From Paraspadella gotoi (Eukaryota > Chaetognatha), in assembly GCA_051294375.1 (NCBI GenBank), contig CM119271.1:3317061-3381060 (forward strand): a stretch of 64,000 nt of DNA, written 5' to 3'. The number at the start of each line of letters is the position of its first letter. Position 1 is the stretch's first letter. Made by a program: the position numbers and the translations under genes. The notes beneath the pieces are model-generated. The model worked only from the letters and a program-made list of their open reading frames with translations. It was not told the origin of the DNA and made no database searches. This document shows, piece by piece, positions 12,091 to 25,973 of this stretch.

Positions 12091-13770
12091 CTAACGTTCT
12101 TCGACATTCACGTGAGCTGGGGCGGGGGCGGCGACAGTTTGGAGTTCACATCCGGGCGCGGAGGTGTTTTGGAGATGATCGATGATACCAGTTATGACGG
12201 GATGACGCATGGGCGCCGTCGTGAAGAGGCATCCCACGTACGCGTGTGTTCCCCACTCGTGGTGCCGAATCACCTGATAAAAAAATGGGAGGTTTTTGTC
12301 CATCGAAACAATACAACTACTGCGAGGGATTTCAAGGTAAAAACGTCGAGTTAATCGGCATCACCTTGCAGCAGCCGAGATCTTCGATTTCGAAACCGAG
12401 ATGGCGAAATCGTTCGTCCGTTTCGAAGAGTGTAGCGTTGGTGTAAGCGCTCAAAAATGGCTTTCCGCTGAAGATGAAATCAAAAAGTTTTTTTACTGAA
12501 GTACCGTTTGCTTCTAATTTAAACACTTAAACATTTAAACAGCTCTGTATTCTTCACAATCAGAAAAATACAATTGGATGCTAAGAAACGACGACAAAAA
12601 TTAAATCTATAACGAATCAGTAAAGACAAAATAAAAAGTGATCCAACTCGCCTGGAAGGGTCGATGAAGTCGGCCCAGAACCCGGCGCCTTTGAGCGTTT
12701 CCGCCATCGCCTGCGCGGCGTCGATGAAGGACGTAAGCAGCTCTTCGCGTTCCGCGTCTACCGCTTCCGTCCAAGCTAAGATCAAATGCAATTGTTAATT
12801 GTTGTTAATTATTGATCTTTTCGTTGACTGTGCGTTCGTGTTCTCTCTCTCTCTCTCTCTCAACAAGAAATTAAACCCCGCCTGACCCGTCATGTCGTTT
12901 TCCGTCTTCTGACACATGGTGACGACAGTGAAGTTGGTTTGACTCAGATCTGCCTCGGGGAAGAGGGCGTTCAAGTCTTTTTTGAGAAGAGATGGGCAGT
13001 CGAAGAAGGCGCACTCGAACAGATTCTCCGCTGCGTGAATAAATTAAAAAAATAAAGAAGATATGATACGAATCAACGATATCGTGAGTCACGCACCCCC
13101 AAAATCCATCGTTTCCCCCCCCCCACCGATCCTAACGGATTTAATTTTGGGCGTGGCGGTCTCGTCGCCCATGATCCGCGCCTCCAACGCCGCGTCCTCG
13201 GCGTGGAGCGTCGCCCGCGCCCGCTCCTTGATCAACGCAGGGAGGTGAGACTTCAACTGGCTGAAGACGTCGCCGTGTCGCTCGTGGGGTAAGGGGACGG
13301 TGAGGACGTCCGGCGGTGGGAGGGGAAGGAAAGCGAAGGGGGGAGAGTTCTGCGAATAAAGGAGAAAAAAAAATTGACACCTGATATGAAAAATCTACAA
13401 TTGAAACTTTAAAAAAAAAAGGTGATTTGTTTAATCTAAAGGAATGAAAAATGAATGAACACGGCACAAGAAAGGTAGAAACCAACTCGCAACTCCCACG
13501 AACCTGTCCTCCTTCTTGTACGACGAGCGGCACCCCGGTCTGACCCGGTAACGGAAACGGAGAGTCTTTCGTCAATGGCCCCCAACTCGTCGCCGGCAGG
13601 GTCTCGTTCGCATCGCTGCAGCTCTTCAGCGGGAGACCAACGAGGGTGCGTCGGCGTCCGGATCGGTCGCCCTCGCGCGAGCAGAAGGCGCGGATGTGTC
13701 GGGCGGCGGCAGCGAGGGAGGGCAGGAGGGCCGTTCGTCGGGCGGAAAGCCTCAATACGCGAGAAGCCAT
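12091..13770 (-). CDS. MMADHC: Cobalamin trafficking protein CblD (MMADHC)
   Basis: Six exons: 13770-13504, 13349-13097, 13030-12887, 12775-12652, 12467-12365 and 12273-12091. They total 1074 bp, giving 357 residues (human about 296). The family acts downstream of MMACHC and directs cobalamin to the cytosolic methionine synthase or mitochondrial methylmalonyl-CoA mutase branch. Recognition comes from the C-terminal half: [50 protein letters not shown]. The amino end ([19 protein letters not shown]) is arginine-rich and free of acidic residues, as for a mitochondrial targeting peptide. The intron after exon 4 starts with GC (TTCCAG|gcgagt); the family alignment and phase both require this junction. 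An unusual glycine run and GGETMDFG segment closes exon 2. Confidence 0.93.
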
Positions 13771-14470
13771 GATGGAGATCAGTTGATGGGGAGAGTGGGG
13801 GCGATCACTTTTGAGGGAGAGATGGGGCAGTCACAGGCGGAGGAGACAGTAAAGTTGGGACGAATTGGTCACAATGGAGTTCGAAGATCCTTCCTTCCTT
13901 CCGACAGCGAAAGTTCCACTCGCGGATGAAAACCAAATAAAGACGAGTAAAAAAAAAACCTAAAGACTCATTCGTTTTAATCCGATTTTGTTTTCATGGC
14001 GCAAGAAAAAAAAAATAGGGTGAGACAGAGAGTGAGAGAGTTTTTCTCAAAATATCGATTGGTTTAATTTTCTTCGGAGTAGAAAAAGGGGAAGATGGGC
14101 AAATTAATGATCGTTTCGCCGAAAACTTTTTAATTCTTTGAAAAAAAAAGTAAGCGAAATAATTATAATAATTATGTTCAACACGGGAGATCACAATAAG
14201 TAACGCAATTAACTTGATGACTATTCGCAGAATAATAGTGAAATGCAGAACGAGGGCTAAAAAGATTAATATCAATTCTTGTTTTCGAAAACCAATTAAA
14301 GATTAGTCACCACGAGAGAAATTTTTTTTATTAAGAGGTAAATACTACTAAATATCAACTTAAGGAATGAGTGAATTCGTTAAATATATAGTATATCGAA
14401 GAATCCCAAATGACTAGTGCTTATTAAAAAAAAAAAGGTCGACAGGAAGGGCGCTTCCGCGTTTGACACG

Positions 14471-15528
14471 TTAAAACAAAATGTCCTCGTCGTGGTCGCC
14501 ATCGAGCATGTTGGGAGCCTCGACGAAGACCCCCTTGGCCTTGAGCTCGGCGGCGACGCGTTCCGCCTCCGCGCGAATCTTCTTCTTTTTCTCCTGAATC
14601 TTCTTGAGGCGATAAAACTCTTCGCGCTCTCGCTCGTCGAGCTCCGTCGTGATGTAGGACAGAGTGTTCTCTATCTTGGGTATGATCACGTGCTCAATGG
14701 CGTTCACGCGTCTGAGAAGTTACAAAGTATTTTTTTTTAAATGAATTACGAAACTATTTTTTTTTTAACTTTGAACAATGCGACGAACCTGTTGGTGATC
14801 TTGATGGCCTCGTCCAGCGTGATGAAAGACGTCTGTAAGGAAGCCAGATCGACGAGCAGTTGAACGGCCTGCAGAAGGACGCGTTAAAACAAAGATTCAC
14901 ATCTCAAGGTAAAAACAGAAACGAAAGGAAGAAAAAAAAAAAAACCAAACGAGCACCTGGTCGTAGTTGGTCTTGAGCTTGGTCATCTGTTGGCCTCCTC
15001 TCGATAGGCCCAAATAAGAGAAGGTGTCGCTCCCGTCGCGATAGTGCTCGAACACGGGAAGAGTCACGCCGGCTACATTGTCTTTGCGCATGCGTACCTG
15101 GAGGGAAGAGAAATTGTGTTGTTGTGCAAATTTTTTACAATTATTTTTTAGATGAATAAAAAAACAAATTTAAATATACGTTTGAAGAAGAAATCTGGCT
15201 CTTTTTTTTTTCCGGATCCTTTCTACCCATCCCCATTGCAAACCTTCGTCTGCGCCTTGGTGACGTTCTGCAGCACGGGCTGGCTAAAGTCTCCGCAGAT
15301 GAACTTAGCCTCGGCGAGGGAGAAGGCGGCGAGCTTCATGACCTCGCCAACTTTGAGTTTCGTCTCGATGATCTTCTTGAGGATGGAGCGGAAGCGGAGG
15401 GTGAGAGCGTCCGACTTTTTCTTGAGGAGCGAGTGACCCTTCTGCGCCCCCTTCAGTCGTCCCTTCATGATCTGCATGGCCATGCGCGAGGGGAAGATGT
15501 TGAGGCGCTCCTTGCCGCCGCCCGACAT
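14471..15528 (-). CDS. ATP6V1D: V-type proton ATPase subunit D
   Basis: Four exons: 15528-15244, 15097-14957, 14868-14789 and 14711-14471. They total 747 bp, giving 248 residues (human 247). Subunit D is the central rotor stalk of the V1 sector and couples ATP hydrolysis to proton pumping in endomembranes. The start ([19 protein letters not shown]) and the coiled-coil segments [18 protein letters not shown] and [18 protein letters not shown] are characteristic. The C-terminus is charged and ends in [10 protein letters not shown]. The protein is a long antiparallel coiled coil with no catalytic residues of its own. UQCC2 ends 232 bp upstream and MMADHC begins 700 bp downstream, all on the same strand. 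Confidence 0.97.
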
Positions 15529-15760
15529 TTTCAATCGTCGGGGGGGACGTTGGTGAAGTAGAGAAAGACTCGAAGAGTTTTTTTTTTTTTTTAAGTTTTT
15601 CAACTTCACTCTTCAACGATGAAAATAAAAAAAAACGGACAAAAAATAGTAAAGCAGCGCCTGTAACAACGAGAGACAAAAACCTCACGGAAAATTAAAA
15701 AAAAAAATCTTCATTCTCGGATTAGTCAACAATCGCTCCAGTTCCATTCTCTTTTCGCTC

Positions 15761-16527
15761 CTACTTGACGAACTGCTCCTTCACTTCCACGTCGCTCCGC
15801 TTCTCCTGCTCCTTCTCCTCCCTCAACCGCTTGAAGACTCCAGTGGCCAGTGAGGAGACGTAACCCCCGCTCTCCTCGGCCTGCAACCCCCCGATATGCT
15901 CCATACCCTGCGTCGACAAGATGGACTTTAGGTTCTCGAAATCTACGCGGGTTGCGCCGAACTTCGCCTGAAAAAGATGGGCGGAGAATTATTGAAAATG
16001 AGAATATTTGAATATATATAGAGGGTTCTGAAATATTATTAAGACTCGTTACAGGTTTCTGGGCATGAGACTAAATAAGATTGAGTTCATAAATTTAATT
16101 TTCATCATCAAAATTCAAAATTTTATATATTGTTTTTATATTTGTTGTACCAATTTTATATAATTTTGTGATTTAAAAGAAAAAAAAATATATATATACG
16201 GATTTTTTGTCAATCTTGCGTGGTAGTAAAAATAATTTAAAGTTTATGAAATATTTAACTCGGATAATTTAGCAAACTATTGTATTGATTTATCGATACG
16301 TGACACACTACCTGTTGTTCACCCCTGGCGTATAAATTTCTGGCGCGATTGTTGGCCAACTCCTCGACCGCGCGCACATTGGCGTCGGCGCGGGCGGCGT
16401 CGTCGACGGGAAAGAGGCGGTCGGCCTCGGCGCGTAAAAAGGCCCCCAAATCTCGCCCTTCCTTGGTCGCATCGAGCGGCCATTTTTCCAGGGCGGCCAC
16501 GAGACGCCGATAATGCCGAGAACCCAT
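15761..16527 (-). CDS. UQCC2: Complex III assembly factor UQCC2
   Basis: Two exons, 16527-16312 and 15967-15761, give 140 residues. UQCC2 (MNF1) works with UQCC1 in mitochondrial translation and assembly of cytochrome b into complex III. The amino end, SRHYRRLVAALEKWPLDATK followed by EGRDLGAFLR, closely follows the human SRYRRFLKLCEEWPVDETK region. The second exon is less conserved and ends in a charged tail (RSDVEVKEQFVK). The start lies only 79 bp below the MRPL54 stop, and that spacer has no AATAAA. A long T tract (minus strand) precedes the start codon. Confidence 0.88.
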
Positions 16528-16606
16528 TGGATTGAGTTGAAAAAAAAAAAAAAAAGGACTTTTGCCTAAAGTTTTGGTTCCTAACGGAAATTCCAGGAAA
16601 AAAAAC

Positions 16607-17151
16607 TCAGTAGTTGATGATTCCGAATGGCTTGGCCTTTCTCAGTCGCATCTTATGTTCTAGATAGGCCTTCTGCTTGCGTTGCCAATATTCTGGAGTC
16701 CTGTCGTCCAGCTCAAAGTGGGGCTTCACCGTGAGATCCAAGTTCCACAGCCAGTCGGGATAGTAGTCGTCCTCTCTGAGCTCGGGCCCAGGGGTAGGGT
16801 CATCAAGGCGGTACTTAATGCAGCAGTGCCTGAAGGGAGGGTGGGTTCAAAATGTGTAACTGAAGAATGAAAACCACCGTCGATTTGAAAAAAAAAGCAA
16901 CCACGCTTCCATCCCGACCTGGCTAAGATCTCAGGATCGGTCTCCACTCGTATTGCCTGTTTGTCGACTTTGCTGGTGGCTTTGGCGATAGTGGGGGCGG
17001 CTGCTGGTTTAGCGGCCTGCTTGGCTTTCGGGCCAAAAAGGGCGGGGGACGAATGGAAGGAAGAACTCGCCGGAGGGAGGAGGGGCGAAGAAAGAGAGGA
17101 GTAAAGAGGCCGATGAAAAGAATTCGACAAACGAACGAGAAAAAAGGTCAT
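16607..17151 (-). CDS. MRPL54: Mitochondrial ribosomal protein mL54
   Basis: Two exons, 17151-16919 and 16829-16607, total 456 bp and give 151 residues. It is a small protein of the mitochondrial large subunit. The C-terminal half holds the family signature: DDYYPDWLWNLDLTV, then EYWQRKQKAYLEHKMRLRKA. The amino end (MTFFLVRLSNSFHRPLYSSL) is serine- and arginine-rich without acidic residues, as expected for mitochondrial import, and is followed by a low-complexity Ala/Lys linker. The gene is packed between TRMT61A (245 bp upstream) and UQCC2 (79 bp downstream), so two mitochondrial-biogenesis genes adjoin. Confidence 0.9.
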
Positions 17152-17396
17152 TATCTTAGTTTTAAACGAATCGGGTATTTTCTTGGTTCTTTCATTAAAC
17201 TAGGAAAAAGAATATCAAAATTAAACGCTCATATGTAACAAGGAACTAACAAAAAAAAAAGTTCGAGACGAGTAATCTCATGAAAGAAACGTATCGACGA
17301 ATGAGCGAACGAGTTGTCATTATCACAACAAAACTGAGGGAGAGAGAGAACAAGTAAAAAGAGAAACCGAAACGGTGAGGATGAGGATGAGGCGCG

Positions 17397-19254
<1,858 letters not shown>

Positions 19255-20147
19255 CCTCGGGTGAGGATTAGAGATAAAAGATGAGAACACAAAACAGGGA
19301 AAATAAGTTCGGTGTCAGTTCTATCGGTTTTGGGTAAAAAATGTTTCCGCGATTGAGTTCAAATCATTGACGATATCGAAGGCGGGAGATATGAAAAAAA
19401 AAGTTTCACTGTAAATGGAAACGTAAAATTACATGGGCTCAACTCCCTTATACTCGAGTTATACGAAAAAAATTACATACATATTTTGGAGGGAATTTAA
19501 CGGCATCTTTGAACTGTATCTAAAGTTTAAAAAACCTATTGAGGCCGGAGAAAATATAATAAAGAAACTGGTGACTAGATCTATAGAGAATAAAACGCGG
19601 AATCACATTTCTGGGACGACGTAAATTAAAAAAAAATATCATGGAACCGCGTTAAATATAGTATATGTTTTCCCCATTACAGACCACCCGACAAAGGAAA
19701 AATATTCTTTTTTTTAAAGCTGCAGCAAAAAGTTTTAAAGACGAAAAAAAAATAAAACAAAAAAAAAAAATAAAAAAAACCATCAGACCGTCGTTGGTTT
19801 CCTTTTGTTTTGTTTTTTCATTTTTGCTCTCCCTTAACTTCCGAATGGGGAAAAAAAAATTCCATCAGAAATTAAAGGACAAATTTCCAGGAAACAGACA
19901 TTACATACAAAGTTCGGAAACGAAAATATTTTTTAGGAATGGTGTGCAAAAAAAAGCTACTAAAATTCCAATGAAGCGCACACTCCCAAAATCACTAGTG
20001 TTCCAACGTCTTCTCGTGTGTAGACTGTAGAGACAGAGAGAGACAGAGCGCGCGAGTTTGGAGTGTCAAAGTGAGAAGAAAGATAAGGCCTATGGGGATC
20101 GGGTTGAGGGATGAGGTTTGAGGGGAAGGGTCGAATGGAAGTGAGTT

Positions 20148-20148
<1 letters not shown>

Positions 20149-20235
<87 letters not shown>
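20149..20235. repeat. (GA)n microsatellite downstream of SMAP
   Basis: About 43 uninterrupted GA units lie 68 bp past the SMAP stop codon, inside its presumed 3' UTR. The transcript strand reads (CU)n. Similar CT/GA tracts occur inside the Penelope-like terminal repeats at 24.5, 25.95 and 28.83 kb. Confidence 0.95.
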
Positions 20236-20237
<2 letters not shown>

Positions 20238-20302
20238 AACGCGTGAGATTTTTTTAAAAACTTCTGTTAACCGTGAAACTATTATTTTCTTTAAAAAGTT
20301 AT

Positions 20303-21908
20303 TCACTGCCACAAATTATTTGACAGCGTTGCTCCGGCGGCGTTTTGAGCCGTGCCTCCGTTCATCTTCAAGTTGGCCAGTTGCTGCTGGACTTGCTGAA
20401 GGTGCAACTGTTGATTCTGTTGTTGCTGATGTAGCTGCTGGTGCGGCGGCGCCTGCATGTAGGAATAAGTTCCGAAAGCCGGGGCCGGGGCCGCGTTGTT
20501 GTAAGCGGCCGGGCCGTAAGGGGAAGGAACGTTGAAGCCCCGATTGACCGGGGAAGCCCCGACGGGCATGTTGGGGGGAAAGTGACCCAAGGGAGGAGTA
20601 TGATGGCCGCCGAAGGGAGGCCCGCCCGGATGAGGCGACGACTGGTGGCCGCTCGAGGATCCATAGAGCGCCATGATGGAGTCCTTGGTGACGGGCTTCG
20701 ACGCCGGTGATGGAGCGACGCCGGAAGTGGAAAACGCCGCCGTTGAGTTCGAAGATGGAATCGGAGAAGTATCACAGAGAAGTCCTGAAGAAAGTAAAAT
20801 CGAAAGGATCGTAATAAAGTGAGATGAATTCAAAACGTATAGTGTTCAAGTCCTGAAAAAACCGTTTAATTAGATTAGTGAACGCTCAAACCTTTAAATG
20901 GGTCATGAGTGGGCGCGGGAGCGGGTACCGGCGTCGCCGTTTCGACGAGGACCGGCGCAGGGTCCTTCAAGGCAGGCTCGTCCAACGACAAAAGATCCAC
21001 GTCTGATGAGGAAGGCGCGGCCGGCGGGGATGGCGCTGGCGGCGCCGCTGGAGGTTTGGGCGCGGGTGGCGCCACCGTTCCTGATTTCGATGACTCGTTC
21101 GATGTCGATTTTAGAGCTGAGGCGCCGTTCGACGCCGTCGGTCGCGCGGAAACGCCGGCCGATTTTGATTTTTCGCTGACGGGTCTGGGGACGGCGGAGG
21201 AGGAAGGCGGAGCCCGGGATTTGGAATCGGCGAGGATGTCGTCGAGACCCAGACTGCCGACGTTGGGGTGGAGATCCGGGACCCACTCTCTGGGAGTAAG
21301 AGAGGAGTCGAAATGTTAAACGCGTTGATTATCGAATTAGCCTACACGTCCGTCCATTCCCCTATTCTCCGCTGACCTGGCGACGTATTTGCGCTGCTCA
21401 TACTTGGTCCGGATGAAGGCCTCAAGGGCGGAGTCGGACTGGGGACGGCGAAAGCCCTCGGGGACGTTGGCCTCGAAGACGGCGCGGGCGCGGCTGTTCC
21501 CCATATCCTTGATGGTCGCCACCTTAGGAGGAGAAGCGGAGGGGCTCGTCAAGCGGTGGTACGAATAATGATAACAAATTTAAACGGACCTGTTCCGGCG
21601 TCCACGTGTCCAGATTGACGGATTTGACCTTGGAGATGTGGACGCCCAAGTTGCGATGAATTCCTGCGCAACGGATGCAGAGGAAAATGCCGAGATTCCA
21701 TGAGGCCCAACGAGGGCCTTTGGCGTCGCAATCCACGCAGTATTTGTTGTCCTCGTCGCGTAGCAACGCGCTGTGTAAATGGAATTGTCATTGGAATAAT
21801 TCTCAATGCATCGTGATATCACGAAGACCACAGAGATCCTAAAAACCTGAGTATCATCTGCAGTTTATCCTGTAAAAGTTTCTCTCTGTCTTTGACGACT
21901 CGCGACAT
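20303..21908 (-). CDS. SMAP: Arf GTPase-activating protein, SMAP family
   Basis: Five exons: 21908-21847, 21770-21590, 21522-21377, 21289-20892 and 20784-20303. They total 1269 bp, giving 422 residues. SMAP proteins stimulate GTP hydrolysis on Arf at clathrin-coated membranes. The ArfGAP zinc finger is complete: C32, C35, C52 and C55 in the CX2CX16CX2C pattern, with [18 protein letters not shown] after it. [13 protein letters not shown] follows in exon 3. The rest is low-complexity Ala/Pro/Ser, with a clathrin-box-like DLLSLDE, the family motif [13 protein letters not shown], a Gln-rich run and the conserved end TLSNNLWQ. The short first exon ([20 protein letters not shown]) matches the family start. 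Confidence 0.94.
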
Positions 21909-22949
21909 TGTGACTGATTCGGGATGAAAGCTGATCTTTTGTTTGCGGGAGGAATTTCGCGGTTTCGTCGGTTTTTCTTCCGATGCGATTCGCTTTTTTT
22001 TTCTTATGAGGGCATTTAATCCGATCGAGGAGGGTTAGAGAGAGAGCACCTGGTTGTTAATTTGTTTCCTACTTTGCGAATTCGTTTTTTTTTTTAGCAA
22101 TTAGCTTTTGTTTTTATTAGAATTTTCACGCGTCTACTTTTGAGCTAAGTACTTAACGACAATTTGTCAACGAAAGAATTTTTAATAATGGGACGGGAGA
22201 AAAAAAGGACGAAATCAACATAAATTTTTTTTTTCCAGATCAATATTTTTCAATCTTTTTCACCGCAAGAGGAACTTCTATATAACTACATACGTGTACA
22301 TAAATCTATTTTACTCTCCACAATGAGTTCATGTACTACGAACACACAACCAATCTGTTATAACAGTTTCACATTTCTTCAGTTTATGTACAATGAATCT
22401 CGCAGCGACGCCCTCCTTCCAACACAGCCCCACGAGGCTCGCGCCTTCGTATTTCGATGAATCGCGATTAAAGCCTAAATAAAAAAAGGAGGGACGGCGA
22501 TAGATATTAGAAAATAAATACTTCAAAGGTGACGCACAAATTAATTAAATAAATTAATAAAAAAAAAATAGGCGGGTGGAAATAATGGAGTGTTAAGACA
22601 CTGATTAGAACCTGGACCTACAGGAGCGGCCTTGCTGAAATCTGTTTCAAGGTGACTGGTAAACACTAAACGATCTCAAGATATCACAAAAGGTTAATCC
22701 AGGGTCAGTGACGAAATTGGACATAATATTCACACCCCTTTTCCGAATTTTTTTTTTTAATAAAAAAAAGCAACAATATCACTCGATTCACCCGTGTTAA
22801 GATTGTTATCTCGCAAACTTTGATTTTTGTTTAGTCCGTTTTTATTTTTTTTTCTTTATTCCTCAGATGGTTATAAGAAAAGGAAGGAGAGTTTTTCGTC
22901 GTCGTCGTCGCAACGAAGGGGAAAAAGGAGGCAAACAAATGAAACGTCA
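21909..22949. other. Spacer between SMAP start and threonine dehydratase stop
   Basis: About 1 kb of AT-rich sequence with T and A runs. It must contain the SMAP promoter (right of 21908) and the dehydratase 3' UTR. I see no gene, repeat or RNA in it. Confidence 0.6.
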
Positions 22950-24589
22950 TCAATGAGTGAGCGACCCCCTGTTGTCGTCGTCGTCGTTGTAGCTGGGCCG
23001 CGCGCCCCACTGGACGTTGCTGTATTTGGCGCAGAGCTGAGACTTGAGCTCGGCAGCGTGAGCGGAGTCGCGCGTCTCGACCACGCATTTGATGGCGACG
23101 GCGTAGATGTCCGATTTGATCCAGGCTCGTTCGTGAAAGATGTCCTGGCAAGTATTAATTTTACAATAACTACATTAAATGTATGTAAAAATAAAAATGT
23201 TTACCAATTCCAAAATTCAACCCCCTCTACTTGGTACCAAAGAACGGCCGCAAATGACATTCATAGCAGCAAGGCAAACCTTGATGCTGACTCCAAGATC
23301 CAACATGAGCTTGGTGAGCTCGGCTATGCCGCCGGGTCGGTCGGAGACGCGGACGACGAAGCGACAGAGACGATCGTCGGCGGCGAGTCCGCGATCGAGG
23401 CACCGGCCGAGGATCGTCGTGTCGATGTTCCCGCCGCACAGAGCGACAACCACTTTTTTACCTGCCACGATAGTTAATTTATAAAAGATCATTGACTTCA
23501 AAACTCGAAGGGTTGCCCAAATTTTTCAAAATATCCCGTCGCACTTCCCCCCCCGCCCCAACCTTCTAGCTCCGGGCAGAGACCCTGCACGATGGCGGCG
23601 AGCCCGGTTGCGCCGGCCCCTTCGACGACCGACTTCTCTACTTCGATCAGACGCAAGATGGCGATGGCGATGTTGTCTTCCTCCACTACCAACATCCGGT
23701 CGATCAAAGGAGACGCCGTCGCGAACGCGTTCACGCCCACCTAAAACGCGTTTAGCAGAAACTCCTAAAAAAGACAATCCGCAGCGTTTTTTATACTATA
23801 ACTATTCTCGGTTAACTGTTTTCCTAGCTCGCCTGTCGAATTTCAATGACGTAATCGCTAATCAATATTTCAAACTCAATCAGAGCGAAAAACAATCAAA
23901 GAAAGGACATGTTCAAAGAGGCAGTTTATTTCCTTTGAAAAAATATAACAGCAATTATAATAAACAAAAGAATAAGAATCAAGCAAAATGCATTCATTTA
24001 AAAGCAGGTGAAAATAAGCTAAAGGTTTGATCATAAAACTTTGGACATAATCTACTGGCACGCGGCAGTGAAATAGCTTGGGTCACATTGAACGATTGAA
24101 CATTATCGATCTAAATTTTCCATGATTTGAATGTGACGCTGAAGGACGTCTTCGGTGTAAAAAAGTAGCCTGACAACATCCGAAAGTCGATACAAAAAGT
24201 CCGACGGAGAGTATTCGAACTGGGCCTCGAGAAGATCAGTCTTCAGCGACTCAAACTGTCCGCATAAAAATAATAACATCTATATAATAATATCGACAAA
24301 ACCAAGATAAAATGAAATATTTTAGTTAAAACGTTATTAGAAAAGTTTGAAATGAATTTTCAACAACGATTTTATTTGATAAAAACGGACATGTTTCGGC
24401 TTAACTACAAGCCTTCATCAGCATTAAAAAAGTTAGTGAATTTGAAACAAATTATGTGCATAAAGAAAGAGTGAGAGAGAGAGAGAGAGAGGGCAAAGTT
24501 TCCAACACAGAGTTGAGAAGGGATAGTGGTCAATTGTGAGGACAGATTAAGGTGAAACAAATAGAGCCAGTTTGTGAAAAGAAATTGAA

Positions 24590-24625
<36 letters not shown>

Positions 24626-25942
24626 AGAGAGAGAGTGAGAGAACTTGAAAAATAATACATTGTGCAATGTACAACAAAGATAAATATTGTTTAAAACTTA
24701 ATGATTAGTGTTAACAATTAACTACTGTGAATAAATAAGTTAGTGAAGATGAAATTGTGAAATTTGAAATGTGAAGGAAATAGAGGTGAGGGATAGTTAA
24801 ACAATTATTATTATAGTGAAGTATAAGAGTTAAGATAGAGCTCAAAGTGAGCTGGCCCCCCTTGGCTTGTGCAAATGAAAGGCCTGATCGATGTGGTCGG
24901 GTCATTGACGTGTCAGTGGCTGTGAGGACAAAATCGTTGAGCCTATGTGTGCGGCGTTAGGGAGGCTTCCTTGCGGGAAGATACCCAAGGCTACTCTGAT
25001 GTCTCTCTGGCCTGGTACGCCTGCCGACTGCCCTCTTCTCGCCTGCTGACGAGGTGGGCGGCTTTCCGTTCTTGCCGCTTTTGCGACAGGAGTGGTGGAC
25101 TCTCCTTCCTCCTGCAGCCGTCGCTTTGGGCGGCGCTCACTCCACAGAGAAAGGGAATGAGTTGCTACAGGTGAAGGAGAGGCATCGTCTGCCCATTGCC
25201 TGCGCAAGGGTCTCCGCCTGTCTCGTTGAGTGGAGACAGGGGAGTCATTGTGCGGACGTGGTGGAGACGGGGCCTCCACCACGCTTTTGATAAGCGAATC
25301 ATAGCTTGGAGGGAGGTCGAATCGTCCTCCATCACGATTCAAAGAGGGCTCGAGGGCTTTGATGTATATTGCCTCTCTAATACCTCTTGAGAACCAGTTC
25401 GGGTCATGGGACAGCACGAGACAGTCTGTTTCTCTAAATACATGGCCAGTATTTACCGTATGCTCGGCTACAGCGGACAAGTAATGACCGCGGGCATCAC
25501 GATAAGGTTTCGTGTGCTGCTGAAATCGATCCGTCAGAGATTTGCCTGTCTCGCCCACGTATGCTGCTGTACAGGCTTGGTTGCCCGCCCCTGCACAGGC
25601 CGCCCAATAGACGGCTCCTGATGTTTTCGGTCTGGGGATTTTATCTTTCGGTTTCACCAAAAGCTCACGCAGAGAACCGCGGGCCGTCACTGAGGTGGAG
25701 ATCCCCTGCTTTGCTCACTTTGAGCTCTATCTTAACTCTTATACTTCACTATAATAATAATTGTTTAACTATCCCTCACCTCTATTTCCTTCACATTTCA
25801 AATTTCACAATTTCATCTTCACTAACTTATTTATTCACAGTAGTTAATTGTTAACACTAATCATTAAGTTTTAAACAATATTTATCTTTGTTGTACATTG
25901 CACAATGTATTATTTTTCAAGTTCTCTCACTCTCTCTCTCCT

Positions 25943-25973
<31 letters not shown>

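Noticed and set aside
14417-14740. 107-residue plus-strand frame across the ATP6V1D last exon
   Set aside because: Shadow of the conserved minus-strand V-ATPase D exon.
20146-20312. Open frames rich in Arg-Glu or Leu-Ser repeats
   Set aside because: They are translations of the (GA)n microsatellite, not proteins.
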